6,951 nucleotides of DNA. Origin: JBJSXF01 sp046086225 (GTDB lineage: Bacteria; Actinomycetota; Acidimicrobiia; IMCC26256; PALSA-610). The translations under genes were made by a program, and so were the position numbers. The notes beneath the pieces were generated by a model. It had not been told where the DNA came from. It saw only the letters and a list, made by a program, of their open reading frames with translations, and ran no database searches. Each line of letters starts with the position of its first letter. The first letter of the stretch is position 1. The stretch spans positions 1-6,951 of the forward strand of contig JBJSXF010000091.1 in the NCBI GenBank assembly GCA_046086225.1, given 5' to 3'. This document shows, one piece after another, positions 1 to 5,523 of the stretch.

Positions 1-1
1 C

Positions 2-316
2 TGGTACGACGGCGACCCGGCCCGGTTGAAGCCCGCCCCCGCCGCGGTCCTCGCCGCCGAGCTGGCCGATCTGGCCGGGGGCGCCGGCCGTCTCGCGGAG
101 CGGGCCCGAGAGGTCGCGGCCGCCGGCGACCTCCGCCTCGCCGGTCACCTCGCCGAACTCGCGGCCCAGGCCGCCCCCACCGACCCCGGGGTGCACGCGG
201 CGCGCGCCGAGATCTTCGGCGTGCGGGCCCGTGAGGAGGCCTCGACCATGGCCAAGGGCATCTTCGCCTGGGCCGAGCACGAGTCGGCCGGGATCGTGGC
301 CGGGGAGCCGGCGTGA
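2..316 (+). CDS. Alkyl-sulfatase-type MBL hydrolase, C-terminal fragment (partial, 5' end outside window)
   Basis: The frame is open from the left edge, so this is the last 104 residues of a longer protein. It begins WYDGDPARLKPAP, a signature of the alkyl sulfatase dimerisation domain that follows the metallo-beta-lactamase domain in SdsA/BDS1-type enzymes. A helical, Ala/Leu/Glu-rich stretch follows (LAELADLAGGAGRLAERA; GDLRLAGHLAELAAQAAP; the DPGVHAARAEIF helix), ending in STMAKGIFAWAEHES, typical of that domain. The protein stops there, so it lacks the SCP2-like third domain of classical SDS hydrolases. Family members hydrolyse alkyl sulfates to an alcohol plus sulfate with a two-metal site; the metal site is outside the window, so substrate and activity cannot be judged. 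The stop codon overlaps the SDR start by 4 bp, so the two are very likely one operon. A TTG at 26 is not a credible start because coding similarity continues upstream of it. Confidence 0.85.
   Translation, partial: WYDGDPARLKPAPAAVLAAELADLAGGAGRLAERAREVAAAGDLRLAGHLAELAAQAAPTDPGVHAARAEIFGVRAREEASTMAKGIFAWAEHESAGIVAGEPA
302..307 (+). promoter_or_regulatory. Ribosome binding site of the SDR gene
   Basis: GGGGAG lies 5 nt before the GTG at 313, inside the end of the upstream coding region. It supports that GTG as the start. It is the only clear Shine-Dalgarno-like sequence ahead of a visible start codon in this window; the other starts appear leaderless. Confidence 0.55.
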
Positions 317-1119
317 GGCTCGCCGGGGCGAGCATCCTCGTCACCGGCGCGTCGTCGGGTATCGGTGCCGCTCTCGCCCCGCTGCTCGCCGAGCGGGGCG
401 CCACGGTGGGGATCGTCGCCCGCCGGGCCGACCGGCTCGAGGCGGTGCTCGAGCGGTGCCGGGTGCACGCGCCCGAGTCGCGGATGTGGGTCGCCGACCT
501 CGGTGACCTCGATCGGGCCGAGGCCGTCGCCCGTGAGGCCGACGCCGCGTTCGGCGGCCTCGACGGGCTGGTGAACAACGCCGCGATCCCGAAGCGGGCC
601 CGGGTCACCGACCTCAGCGCGGCCGAGGTCGAGCACGTGATGGCGGTCGACTTCTCGTCGCCGGTTCGCATGACCCTCGCAGTGCTGCCCGGGATGGTCG
701 CCCGCGGTCGGGGTCAGGTGCTCTTCGTGTCGAGCCTCGGCGGCCGCATCCCGATCGCCAACGAGTCGGCCTACAACGCAGCCAAGTTCGCGCTGTGCGG
801 CTTCGCCGAGGCGATGGTGCTCGACCTGGCCGGTACCGGGGTGGAGACGCGGCTCGTGCTGCCCGGCCCGATCGCGACCGAGATCTGGGACCAGCCCGAC
901 AACGAGCCTGCGCTGCTCGAGGTGGAGACCGTGCCCGCCGAGGTGTGTGCGGCCGGGATCATCGACGCGATCGAGGGCGACGGGTTCGAGCACTACGTGC
1001 CGGCCGAGCTCCCCGGTGGGATGGATGCCCGGGAGCTCGCGGTGGCGAAGGTGCGCGACTGCGACGGCTACCTCAGCGGGATGGCCGCGTTCACGCAGTC
1101 GCTCCGCGAATCGCGCTGA
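313..1119 (+). CDS. Short-chain dehydrogenase/reductase (classical SDR)
   Basis: This 268-aa protein is a standard-length single-domain Rossmann oxidoreductase. It shows TGASSGIG (residues 11-18) for cofactor binding, NNAA (88-91), catalytic Ser141, and YNAAK with Tyr154 and Lys158, followed by the LPGPIATEIW segment after the active site. The second beta strand ends ARR (36-38); basic residues there usually indicate NADP(H) rather than NAD(H) (family knowledge). The helix that normally carries the fourth catalytic residue, Asn, reads AVDFSS, with Asp113 at that place. There is no signal peptide or membrane segment, so it is cytoplasmic. The GTG start is supported by the RBS at 302 and by the GTGA overlap with the alkyl-sulfatase-like gene, implying translational coupling. 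Oxidation of the alcohol released by that hydrolase is a reasonable guess; the true substrate is unknown. Its last codons and stop lie in the first unit of the tandem repeat. Confidence 0.92.
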   Translation: MRLAGASILVTGASSGIGAALAPLLAERGATVGIVARRADRLEAVLERCRVHAPESRMWVADLGDLDRAEAVAREADAAFGGLDGLVNNAAIPKRARVTDLSAAEVEHVMAVDFSSPVRMTLAVLPGMVARGRGQVLFVSSLGGRIPIANESAYNAAKFALCGFAEAMVLDLAGTGVETRLVLPGPIATEIWDQPDNEPALLEVETVPAEVCAAGIIDAIEGDGFEHYVPAELPGGMDARELAVAKVRDCDGYLSGMAAFTQSLRESR

Positions 1120-1183
1120 GCGAAATAAGCAGGCGAATCGCGCTGAGCGACAGAAGCAGGCGAATCGCGCTGAGCGACGTCAG
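1106..1183. repeat. 27-bp tandem repeat, three units, between convergent genes
   Basis: Units start at 1106, 1133 and 1160. Each opens with the same 18 bp, GCGAATCGCGCTGAGCGA, followed by a variable tail: AATAAGCAG, CAGAAGCAG, and a shortened CGTCAG in the last unit. Units 1 and 2 differ at two of 27 positions. The core holds a 9-bp odd palindrome, CGCTGAGCG (first copy 1114-1122), and the small inverted pair TCGC/GCGA around GCTGA. The SDR stop codon (1117-1119) is the centre of the first palindrome, and the stop of the opposite-strand molybdo-oxidoreductase (1180-1182) lies in the last unit, so the array occupies the whole convergent gap. It could be a terminator-like element, a protein-binding array or replication slippage; the sequence does not decide. 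Confidence 0.9.
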
Positions 1184-3423
1184 GCCGGCGCGAGCGTGAC
1201 GGTCACGCCGGTGAGCACGGCGTTGCCCGACAGCGGATCGAGGGCGTCGGCCGGCACGAGGATGTTGGTGTTCACACCGGCGTAGCGCCGGGCGGTCGTC
1301 AGCTCGACCCCTTCGGCCGCGTGCCCCCACCCGTGAGGGATGCTGATCACACCTTCCATCACCTCATCGGTGACCTCGGCGGTGATGACCACTTCCCCGG
1401 CCGCCGACGCGACCCGCACGTCGGCGCCGTCGGTGACCCCCAGCCGGGACGCATCAGCCGGATGCACGTGGGCCGTGCAGCGGGGCTTGCCCTTCACCAG
1501 CACCTCGACGTTGTGCATCCACGAGTTGTTGGAGCGCAGGTCACGGCGACCGACGAGCACGAGCCGCCCCGGCTCGGCGGCCCGGTCGAAGGCATCACGC
1601 AGGCGGGCAACGTCGGCCACGAGCGGCTCGGGCGCGAGCTCGATGCGACCGGTCGGCGTACGCAGCATCTCGGGCACCCGGGGCTGCAGCGGCCCGAAGT
1701 CGATTCCGTGCGGGTTGGCCTCGAGCCGGTCGAGCGTGAGCCCGTCGGGGTCGGCGCCGAAGCCGTCGCCGTAGGGCCCGGTGCGCAGCATGAGGTCGAG
1801 GATGCGCTCCGGACCGCGGCGCGGCGCCAGGGCGGCGAGGATCTCCTCGGGATCACGGCCCTCGACCGCGGCCCCGGGTCGGCTCACGGCCCGCTGGGCG
1901 AGCCCCCGTGCCGTCTGGTCGTCGATCGCGTCCACGTCGGCGTCGGGACCGAGGCCGAGCAGCACCCCGGCGAGGCGCAGCACCGTGCGCCACTCGGGCA
2001 CTTCGTCGCGACCGGGCGCCACGAGCGGGGGCGAGTAGTTCGCCACGTTGCGGATCGCGAGGCCGTAGAGCGCGAGGTCGTAGTGACCGCGGGCGAGCTC
2101 CCCCTCGGGCGGGAGGATCACGTCTGCGTGACGGGTCGTCTCGTTGACGTAGATGTCGATGCTCACCATGAAGTCGAGCCCGGCGAGGGCCTGATCGAGG
2201 CGAACCGCATCGGGCGTCGAGAGCACCGGGTTGCCGGCCATCGTGATGAGGGCCCGGATCTGCCCCTCCCCCGGCGTCTCGATCTCCTCGCGCAGGCACG
2301 CCACCGGCAGCTCGCCGTAGACCTCGGGGGCACCCCGCACCCGCGACGCCCGGCGGCCGAACCGCACGCCCCGCCCGACGCCCGGCTGCCCCCCGACGTT
2401 GCCGCCGCCGGAGGCGGGCAGGGTGAACATCGCACCTCCGGGCCGGTCGAGGTTGCCGGTGCAGACGTTGATCACGTCCACCAGCCAGGAGGCGAGGGTG
2501 CCGAACTCCTGGGTGCACGACCCGATGCGGGCATAGACGGCGGCGGTCGGCGCGCCCGCGAGCTCGCGGGCGATGCGCCGGATGGTGTCGGCGTCGATGC
2601 CGCAGACCGGCGCGACCCGCTCGGGGGAGAACTCGGCGGCGAGGGCGGCCACCACGTCGAGGCCGGCCACGTGGTCGGCGACGGTCCCGAGGGCCACGAG
2701 ATCCTCGGCGAACAGCACGTGCAGCAGCGCGAAGAGGAAGAACGCGTCGGTGGCGGGCCGGATCGCCAGGTGCTCGTCGGCCTCCTGCGCCGTCTTCGTG
2801 CGCCGGGGATCGACCACCACGAGCCGACCACCCCGGGCCCGCAGGGCCCGCAACCGGCCCGGGATGTCGGGTGCGGTCATGAGCGATCCGTTCGACTCGA
2901 ACGGATTGGCGCCGAGCATCAGCAGGTAGTCGGTGCGATCGACATCGGGCACGGGCACCGAGAGCGAAGCGCCGAACATGAGCCCGGCCGAAACCTGCTT
3001 GGGCATCTGGTCGACGGTGCTCGCCGAGAACACGTTGCGGGTCCGCGCCGCCTGGAGCATCACCCGCCCGAAGACGAGCCCGGCCAGGTTGTGGGCGTTG
3101 GGGTTGCCGATGTACACGCCGAGCGCGTCGGGGCCGTGCTCGGCCCGCAGCGGCGTCAGCGCGGCGTCGATCCGGGCGAAGGCCTCGTCCCACGTCGCCG
3201 GCCGGAATCGGCCGTCGGCGGCCTTCACGAGCGGCGTGCGCACCCGGTCGGGGTCGGCGGCGAGGTGCTTCAGCGCGGTGCCCTTCGGGCAGAGGTAGCC
3301 GTGGCTGAAGACGTCGTCGCGGTCGCCCCGCACGAGGTCGATGCGATCGTCCTCGAGGTGGAGCTCGAGACCGCACGTGGCCTCGCAGAGGTGACAGGTG
3401 CGGTACTCGATGCGGCGGGCCAT
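1180..3423 (-). CDS. Molybdopterin/4Fe-4S oxidoreductase, formate dehydrogenase/nitrate reductase superfamily
   Basis: The 747-aa protein is a complete catalytic subunit. An N-terminal [4Fe-4S] domain has Cys10, Cys13, Cys17 and Cys45, the last in CPKG with the conserved Lys47. The central molybdopterin domain includes ASTVDQMPKQVSAGLMFG (residues 134-151), GANPFESNGSL, VVVDPRRTKTA and NETTRHADVILPP. The C-terminal dinucleotide-binding domain runs about 618-740 and contains SIPHGWGH. The usual metal-ligand position (Cys/Sec in formate dehydrogenases, Cys in NapA/NarB, Ser in DMSO reductase) aligns best with Asp138, so calling it a formate dehydrogenase is unsafe. There is no Tat signal, so it is probably cytoplasmic, and no electron-transfer or chaperone subunit gene lies beside it. 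It is transcribed divergently from the dehydrogenase at 3461 and convergently with the SDR. The ATG at 3423 is favoured because the Cys motif follows at once and a -10 hexamer sits 6 nt upstream. The redox substrate is unknown. Confidence 0.9.
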   Translation of the reverse strand: MARRIEYRTCHLCEATCGLELHLEDDRIDLVRGDRDDVFSHGYLCPKGTALKHLAADPDRVRTPLVKAADGRFRPATWDEAFARIDAALTPLRAEHGPDALGVYIGNPNAHNLAGLVFGRVMLQAARTRNVFSASTVDQMPKQVSAGLMFGASLSVPVPDVDRTDYLLMLGANPFESNGSLMTAPDIPGRLRALRARGGRLVVVDPRRTKTAQEADEHLAIRPATDAFFLFALLHVLFAEDLVALGTVADHVAGLDVVAALAAEFSPERVAPVCGIDADTIRRIARELAGAPTAAVYARIGSCTQEFGTLASWLVDVINVCTGNLDRPGGAMFTLPASGGGNVGGQPGVGRGVRFGRRASRVRGAPEVYGELPVACLREEIETPGEGQIRALITMAGNPVLSTPDAVRLDQALAGLDFMVSIDIYVNETTRHADVILPPEGELARGHYDLALYGLAIRNVANYSPPLVAPGRDEVPEWRTVLRLAGVLLGLGPDADVDAIDDQTARGLAQRAVSRPGAAVEGRDPEEILAALAPRRGPERILDLMLRTGPYGDGFGADPDGLTLDRLEANPHGIDFGPLQPRVPEMLRTPTGRIELAPEPLVADVARLRDAFDRAAEPGRLVLVGRRDLRSNNSWMHNVEVLVKGKPRCTAHVHPADASRLGVTDGADVRVASAAGEVVITAEVTDEVMEGVISIPHGWGHAAEGVELTTARRYAGVNTNILVPADALDPLSGNAVLTGVTVTLAPA

Positions 3424-3429
3424 GCGCGG

Positions 3430-3435
3430 AGGTTA
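3430..3435 (-). promoter_or_regulatory. Candidate -10 element of the molybdo-oxidoreductase gene (leaderless)
   Basis: Read on the minus strand, TAACCT (consensus TANNNT) is followed by CCGCGC and then the ATG at 3423. The 6-nt gap would put transcription initiation on the start codon. No Shine-Dalgarno sequence is present. Confidence 0.5.
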
Positions 3436-3446
3436 CGCGCCGGGCC

Positions 3447-3452
3447 TAGGCT
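3447..3452 (+). promoter_or_regulatory. Candidate -10 element of the zinc dehydrogenase gene (leaderless)
   Basis: TAGGCT, inside a CCTAGG palindrome, lies 8 nt before the GTG at 3461 with no ribosome binding site between. It supports that GTG over upstream in-frame starts. The whole divergent intergenic region is 37 bp, so the upstream elements of each promoter must overlap the core region of the other or the start of the neighbouring gene. Confidence 0.45.
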
Positions 3453-3460
3453 CCTCCAGC

Positions 3461-4702
3461 GTGCGTGCCCTCGTGTTCGGCGTCGAGCCCGATCCCGCCC
3501 CCGAGCCCGTCGACCCGGCCGCGGGGCACCTCGAGCGCAACCTGCGGACGACCCCGATGGGCCTGCGCGACCTCCCCGATCCGGAGCCGCCCGGACCCGA
3601 CTGGGTGGTGATGCGCACCCGGCTGTGCGGGATCTGCGGCTCCGACTCCAAGCAGGTGTTCATGGACACCGGCGGCGACTGGCCCGACGCGGCGATGACG
3701 GCCTTCATCTCGTTCCCGCAGGTGCTCGGCCACGAGGTGATCGGCACCATCGAGCGGGTCGGCCCGCAGGCCCGGGGCCTCGAACCCGGCCAGCGCGTGC
3801 TGCTCCAGTGCTGGCTGTCGTGCGGGCCACGCGGCATCGACCCGGTCTGCCCGGCCTGCGCAGTCGGCGACTACTCGCTGTGCTGGAACTTCCTCGACGG
3901 CCGACTCGCGCCCGGCATTCACGTCGGCAACTCGTCCGACGCGCCGGGCGGGTTCGCCGAGCTCGTGCCCGCCCACGACTCGATGGCCTTCCCCGTGCCC
4001 GACGACATCGCCGACGAGGTCGCCGTGCTCGCCGATCCCTTCGCGGTCGCGTTGCACTCGGTGCTGCAGTCGCCGCCCCCGCCGGGCGGCAAGGTCGTCG
4101 TGTGGGGGGCGGGCGCGCTCGGATCGAGCGCGGTCGCCGTGCTGCGGGCGCTGCACCCGACGGTCGAGGTCTGTGTCGTCGCCCGCACCGCCGCCCAGCA
4201 GCAGCTCGTCGGTCGCCTCGGCGCGCACCACATCGTGCCGTCGGAGCAGGAGGCCGAGGCAATCGTGGTCGCGCTCGCCGAGTGGTCGGGCGGCGTGCTG
4301 CGCTCACCCTGGGGCGGCCTGCCCATCGCGCACCCGGGCTTCGTCGATGTCGTCTACGACACGATCGGCGCGCCGGCCACGCTCGAGCAGGCGCTGCGCA
4401 TCATGCGGCCGCGCGGCACCATCTCGGTCACCGGCGTCACCGCACCGGGTCGGTTCGAGTGGTCGCCCTGGTACTTCAACGAAGTGCGGATCGTCGGCTC
4501 CAACGCCTTCGGGGTCGAGGAGATCGATGGGGTGCGCAAGCACGCGATCGAGCACTACCTCGACTTCGTGCGCGACGGCCGGGTCGACCTCTCGCCGATG
4601 CTCACTCACACGTTCCGGCTCGACGCCTGGCGCGACGCGTTCACCACCCTCGCCCGCCAGGACGCCACCGGCGCGGTGAAGGTGGCTTTCGACTACCGCT
4701 GA
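3461..4702 (+). CDS. Zinc-dependent medium-chain alcohol dehydrogenase-like oxidoreductase
   Basis: From the GTG at 3461 the protein is 413 aa, somewhat longer than typical 340-380-aa family members. It opens MRALVFG, a common start for this family. The catalytic zinc region shows LCGICGSD with Cys59 and GHE with His91; the third ligand position, Glu in sorbitol/threonine dehydrogenase-type enzymes, reads Asp192 in LADPFAVALH. A structural zinc lobe is suggested by Cys121, Cys130, Cys133 and Cys141, with about six extra residues between the first two. The coenzyme domain has GAGALG (216-221). The second strand ends VVARTAAQ without the acidic residue usual for NAD, which would fit NADP (inference). 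An in-frame start at 3398 would overlap the divergent molybdo-oxidoreductase and lacks promoter support. An MBL hydrolase follows after 64 bp on the same strand. Alcohol or thiol-adduct oxidation is plausible; the substrate is not evident. Confidence 0.9.
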   Translation: MRALVFGVEPDPAPEPVDPAAGHLERNLRTTPMGLRDLPDPEPPGPDWVVMRTRLCGICGSDSKQVFMDTGGDWPDAAMTAFISFPQVLGHEVIGTIERVGPQARGLEPGQRVLLQCWLSCGPRGIDPVCPACAVGDYSLCWNFLDGRLAPGIHVGNSSDAPGGFAELVPAHDSMAFPVPDDIADEVAVLADPFAVALHSVLQSPPPPGGKVVVWGAGALGSSAVAVLRALHPTVEVCVVARTAAQQQLVGRLGAHHIVPSEQEAEAIVVALAEWSGGVLRSPWGGLPIAHPGFVDVVYDTIGAPATLEQALRIMRPRGTISVTGVTAPGRFEWSPWYFNEVRIVGSNAFGVEEIDGVRKHAIEHYLDFVRDGRVDLSPMLTHTFRLDAWRDAFTTLARQDATGAVKVAFDYR

Positions 4703-4703
4703 C

Positions 4704-4718
4704 GGGCGGTTCGCGCCC
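4704..4718 (+). terminator. Possible weak hairpin after the dehydrogenase gene
   Basis: GGGCG-GTTCG-CGCCC forms a 5-bp stem with a 5-nt loop immediately after the stop codon. There is no T tract. In GC-rich DNA such short stems arise often by chance, so this is a weak call; readthrough into the MBL gene is quite possible. Confidence 0.2.
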
Positions 4719-4754
4719 CGCCGACCGGAGCACCGCCGAGCGCGCCCCGTCGGT

Positions 4755-4760
4755 CAGAAT
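4755..4760 (+). promoter_or_regulatory. Candidate -10 element of the MBL hydrolase gene (leaderless)
   Basis: CAGAAT is one base off TANNNT and lies 6 nt before the GTG at 4767, with no Shine-Dalgarno sequence in the gap. It suggests the MBL gene has its own promoter besides any readthrough from the dehydrogenase. No good -35 hexamer is seen. Confidence 0.4.
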
Positions 4761-4766
4761 GGCTCC

Positions 4767-5486
4767 GTGGCCGACGACCGCTTCTACTTCCGCCAGCTCC
4801 TCGCCGGACGAGACTTCGCGCGTGACGATCCGGTCGCCCGCCAGATGGTCAACTTCGTCTACCTGATCGGCGACCGCGAGACCGGCGAGGCGGTAGCGGT
4901 CGATCCCGCGTACGCGCCGGGGGAACTGGTCGAGATCCTGGGTGTCGACGGCCTGCGCCTCACCGGTGCGCTCGTCACCCACTACCACCCCGACCACGTG
5001 GGCGGGAGCATGGGCGGCTGGACGATCGCCGGCGCGAGCGAGTTGCTCGCCCTCCCCGGAGTCGAGGCGAAGCTGCACGTGCAGGCCGAGGAGGCCTGGG
5101 GCGTGAAGCGGGTGACCGGCTGCTCCGACGGCGACCTCGTGGTGCACGCCTCGGGCGACGTCGTCGAGGTGGGCGCCGTGCGGATCACGCTCATCCACAC
5201 GCCCGGGCACACGCCCGGATCGCAGTGCTTCCACGTCGACGGCCGCCTCGTGAGCGGCGACACGCTGTTCCTCGAGGGCTGCGGACGCACCGATCTCCCC
5301 GGTGGCGATCCCGAGGCGCTCTACGAGAGCCTCACCACGCGCCTCGCGGTCGTGCCCGACGACACCGTCTGCTACCCGGGCCACCTCTACTCGGCCGCGC
5401 CGAGCGCGCCGATGGGCGAGGTGCGCCGCGACAACTTCGTGTTCCGACCCCGCACGCGCGAGCAGTGGCTCGCGATGTTCGGCTGA
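4767..5486 (+). CDS. MBL-fold hydrolase, glyoxalase II/persulfide dioxygenase-like
   Basis: This complete 239-aa MBL domain carries the full metal motif set: THYHPDHVGG (residues 71-80; His72, His74, Asp76, His77), HTPGHTPGS with His148, SGDTLF with Asp165, and YPGHLY with His206. VDPAYA near residue 46 and GCGRTD (171-176) are shared with the glyoxalase II/ETHE1 branch, which hydrolyses thioesters of low-molecular-weight thiols or oxidises persulfides. Keeping both metal-site halves favours a two-metal hydrolase, whereas ETHE1-type enzymes use a single iron; this remains inference. The N-terminal YFRQLLAGRDFA block and the C-terminal NFVFRPRTREQW block recall a conserved actinobacterial subfamily (memory of the family, not a search). 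There is no signal peptide. Actinomycetes generally use mycothiol, so a mycothiol thioester is a possible substrate. The gene follows the zinc dehydrogenase by 64 bp and ends at a strong hairpin. Confidence 0.9.
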   Translation: MADDRFYFRQLLAGRDFARDDPVARQMVNFVYLIGDRETGEAVAVDPAYAPGELVEILGVDGLRLTGALVTHYHPDHVGGSMGGWTIAGASELLALPGVEAKLHVQAEEAWGVKRVTGCSDGDLVVHASGDVVEVGAVRITLIHTPGHTPGSQCFHVDGRLVSGDTLFLEGCGRTDLPGGDPEALYESLTTRLAVVPDDTVCYPGHLYSAAPSAPMGEVRRDNFVFRPRTREQWLAMFG

Positions 5487-5494
5487 GTCCTGGT

Positions 5495-5520
5495 CGGGCG
5501 GAGCCGGACGGCTCCGCCCG
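5495..5520. terminator. Bidirectional hairpin terminator between convergent genes
   Basis: CGGGCGGAGCC pairs perfectly over 11 bp with GGCTCCGCCCG around a GGAC loop. It starts 8 nt after the MBL stop and ends 3 nt before the stop of the convergent secreted-protein gene. There is no T tract on either side, as is common for actinobacterial terminators. The symmetric placement suggests it serves both transcripts. Confidence 0.75.
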
Positions 5521-5523
5521 GGA

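Noticed and set aside
145..993. Minus-strand 282-codon frame opposite the SDR
   Set aside because: Low-complexity His/Arg/Gly product with no recognisable motif, opposite a gene with complete SDR motifs.
1106..1183. CRISPR array
   Set aside because: The period is 27 bp with almost no spacer: an 18-bp core plus 6-9 bp tails that are themselves similar. There are no unique spacers and no cas genes.
1133..1183. The repeat as a coding repeat extending the SDR C-terminus
   Set aside because: The SDR frame is closed by TGA in the first unit and again by TAA and TGA in later units. The open alternative frames carry no family signal.
3398..3460. Upstream in-frame start for the zinc dehydrogenase at 3398
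   Set aside because: It would overlap the divergent molybdo-oxidoreductase start and add a 21-residue unlike-family extension. The GTG at 3461 begins with the family-typical MRALVFG and has a -10 hexamer.
1321..4866. A very long plus-strand open frame (1181 codons)
   Set aside because: It runs antisense through the molybdo-oxidoreductase and then out of frame through the dehydrogenase. Its product is rich in Arg, His, Gly and Pro with no domain, and the two overlapped genes have full motif sets. It is a GC-bias shadow.
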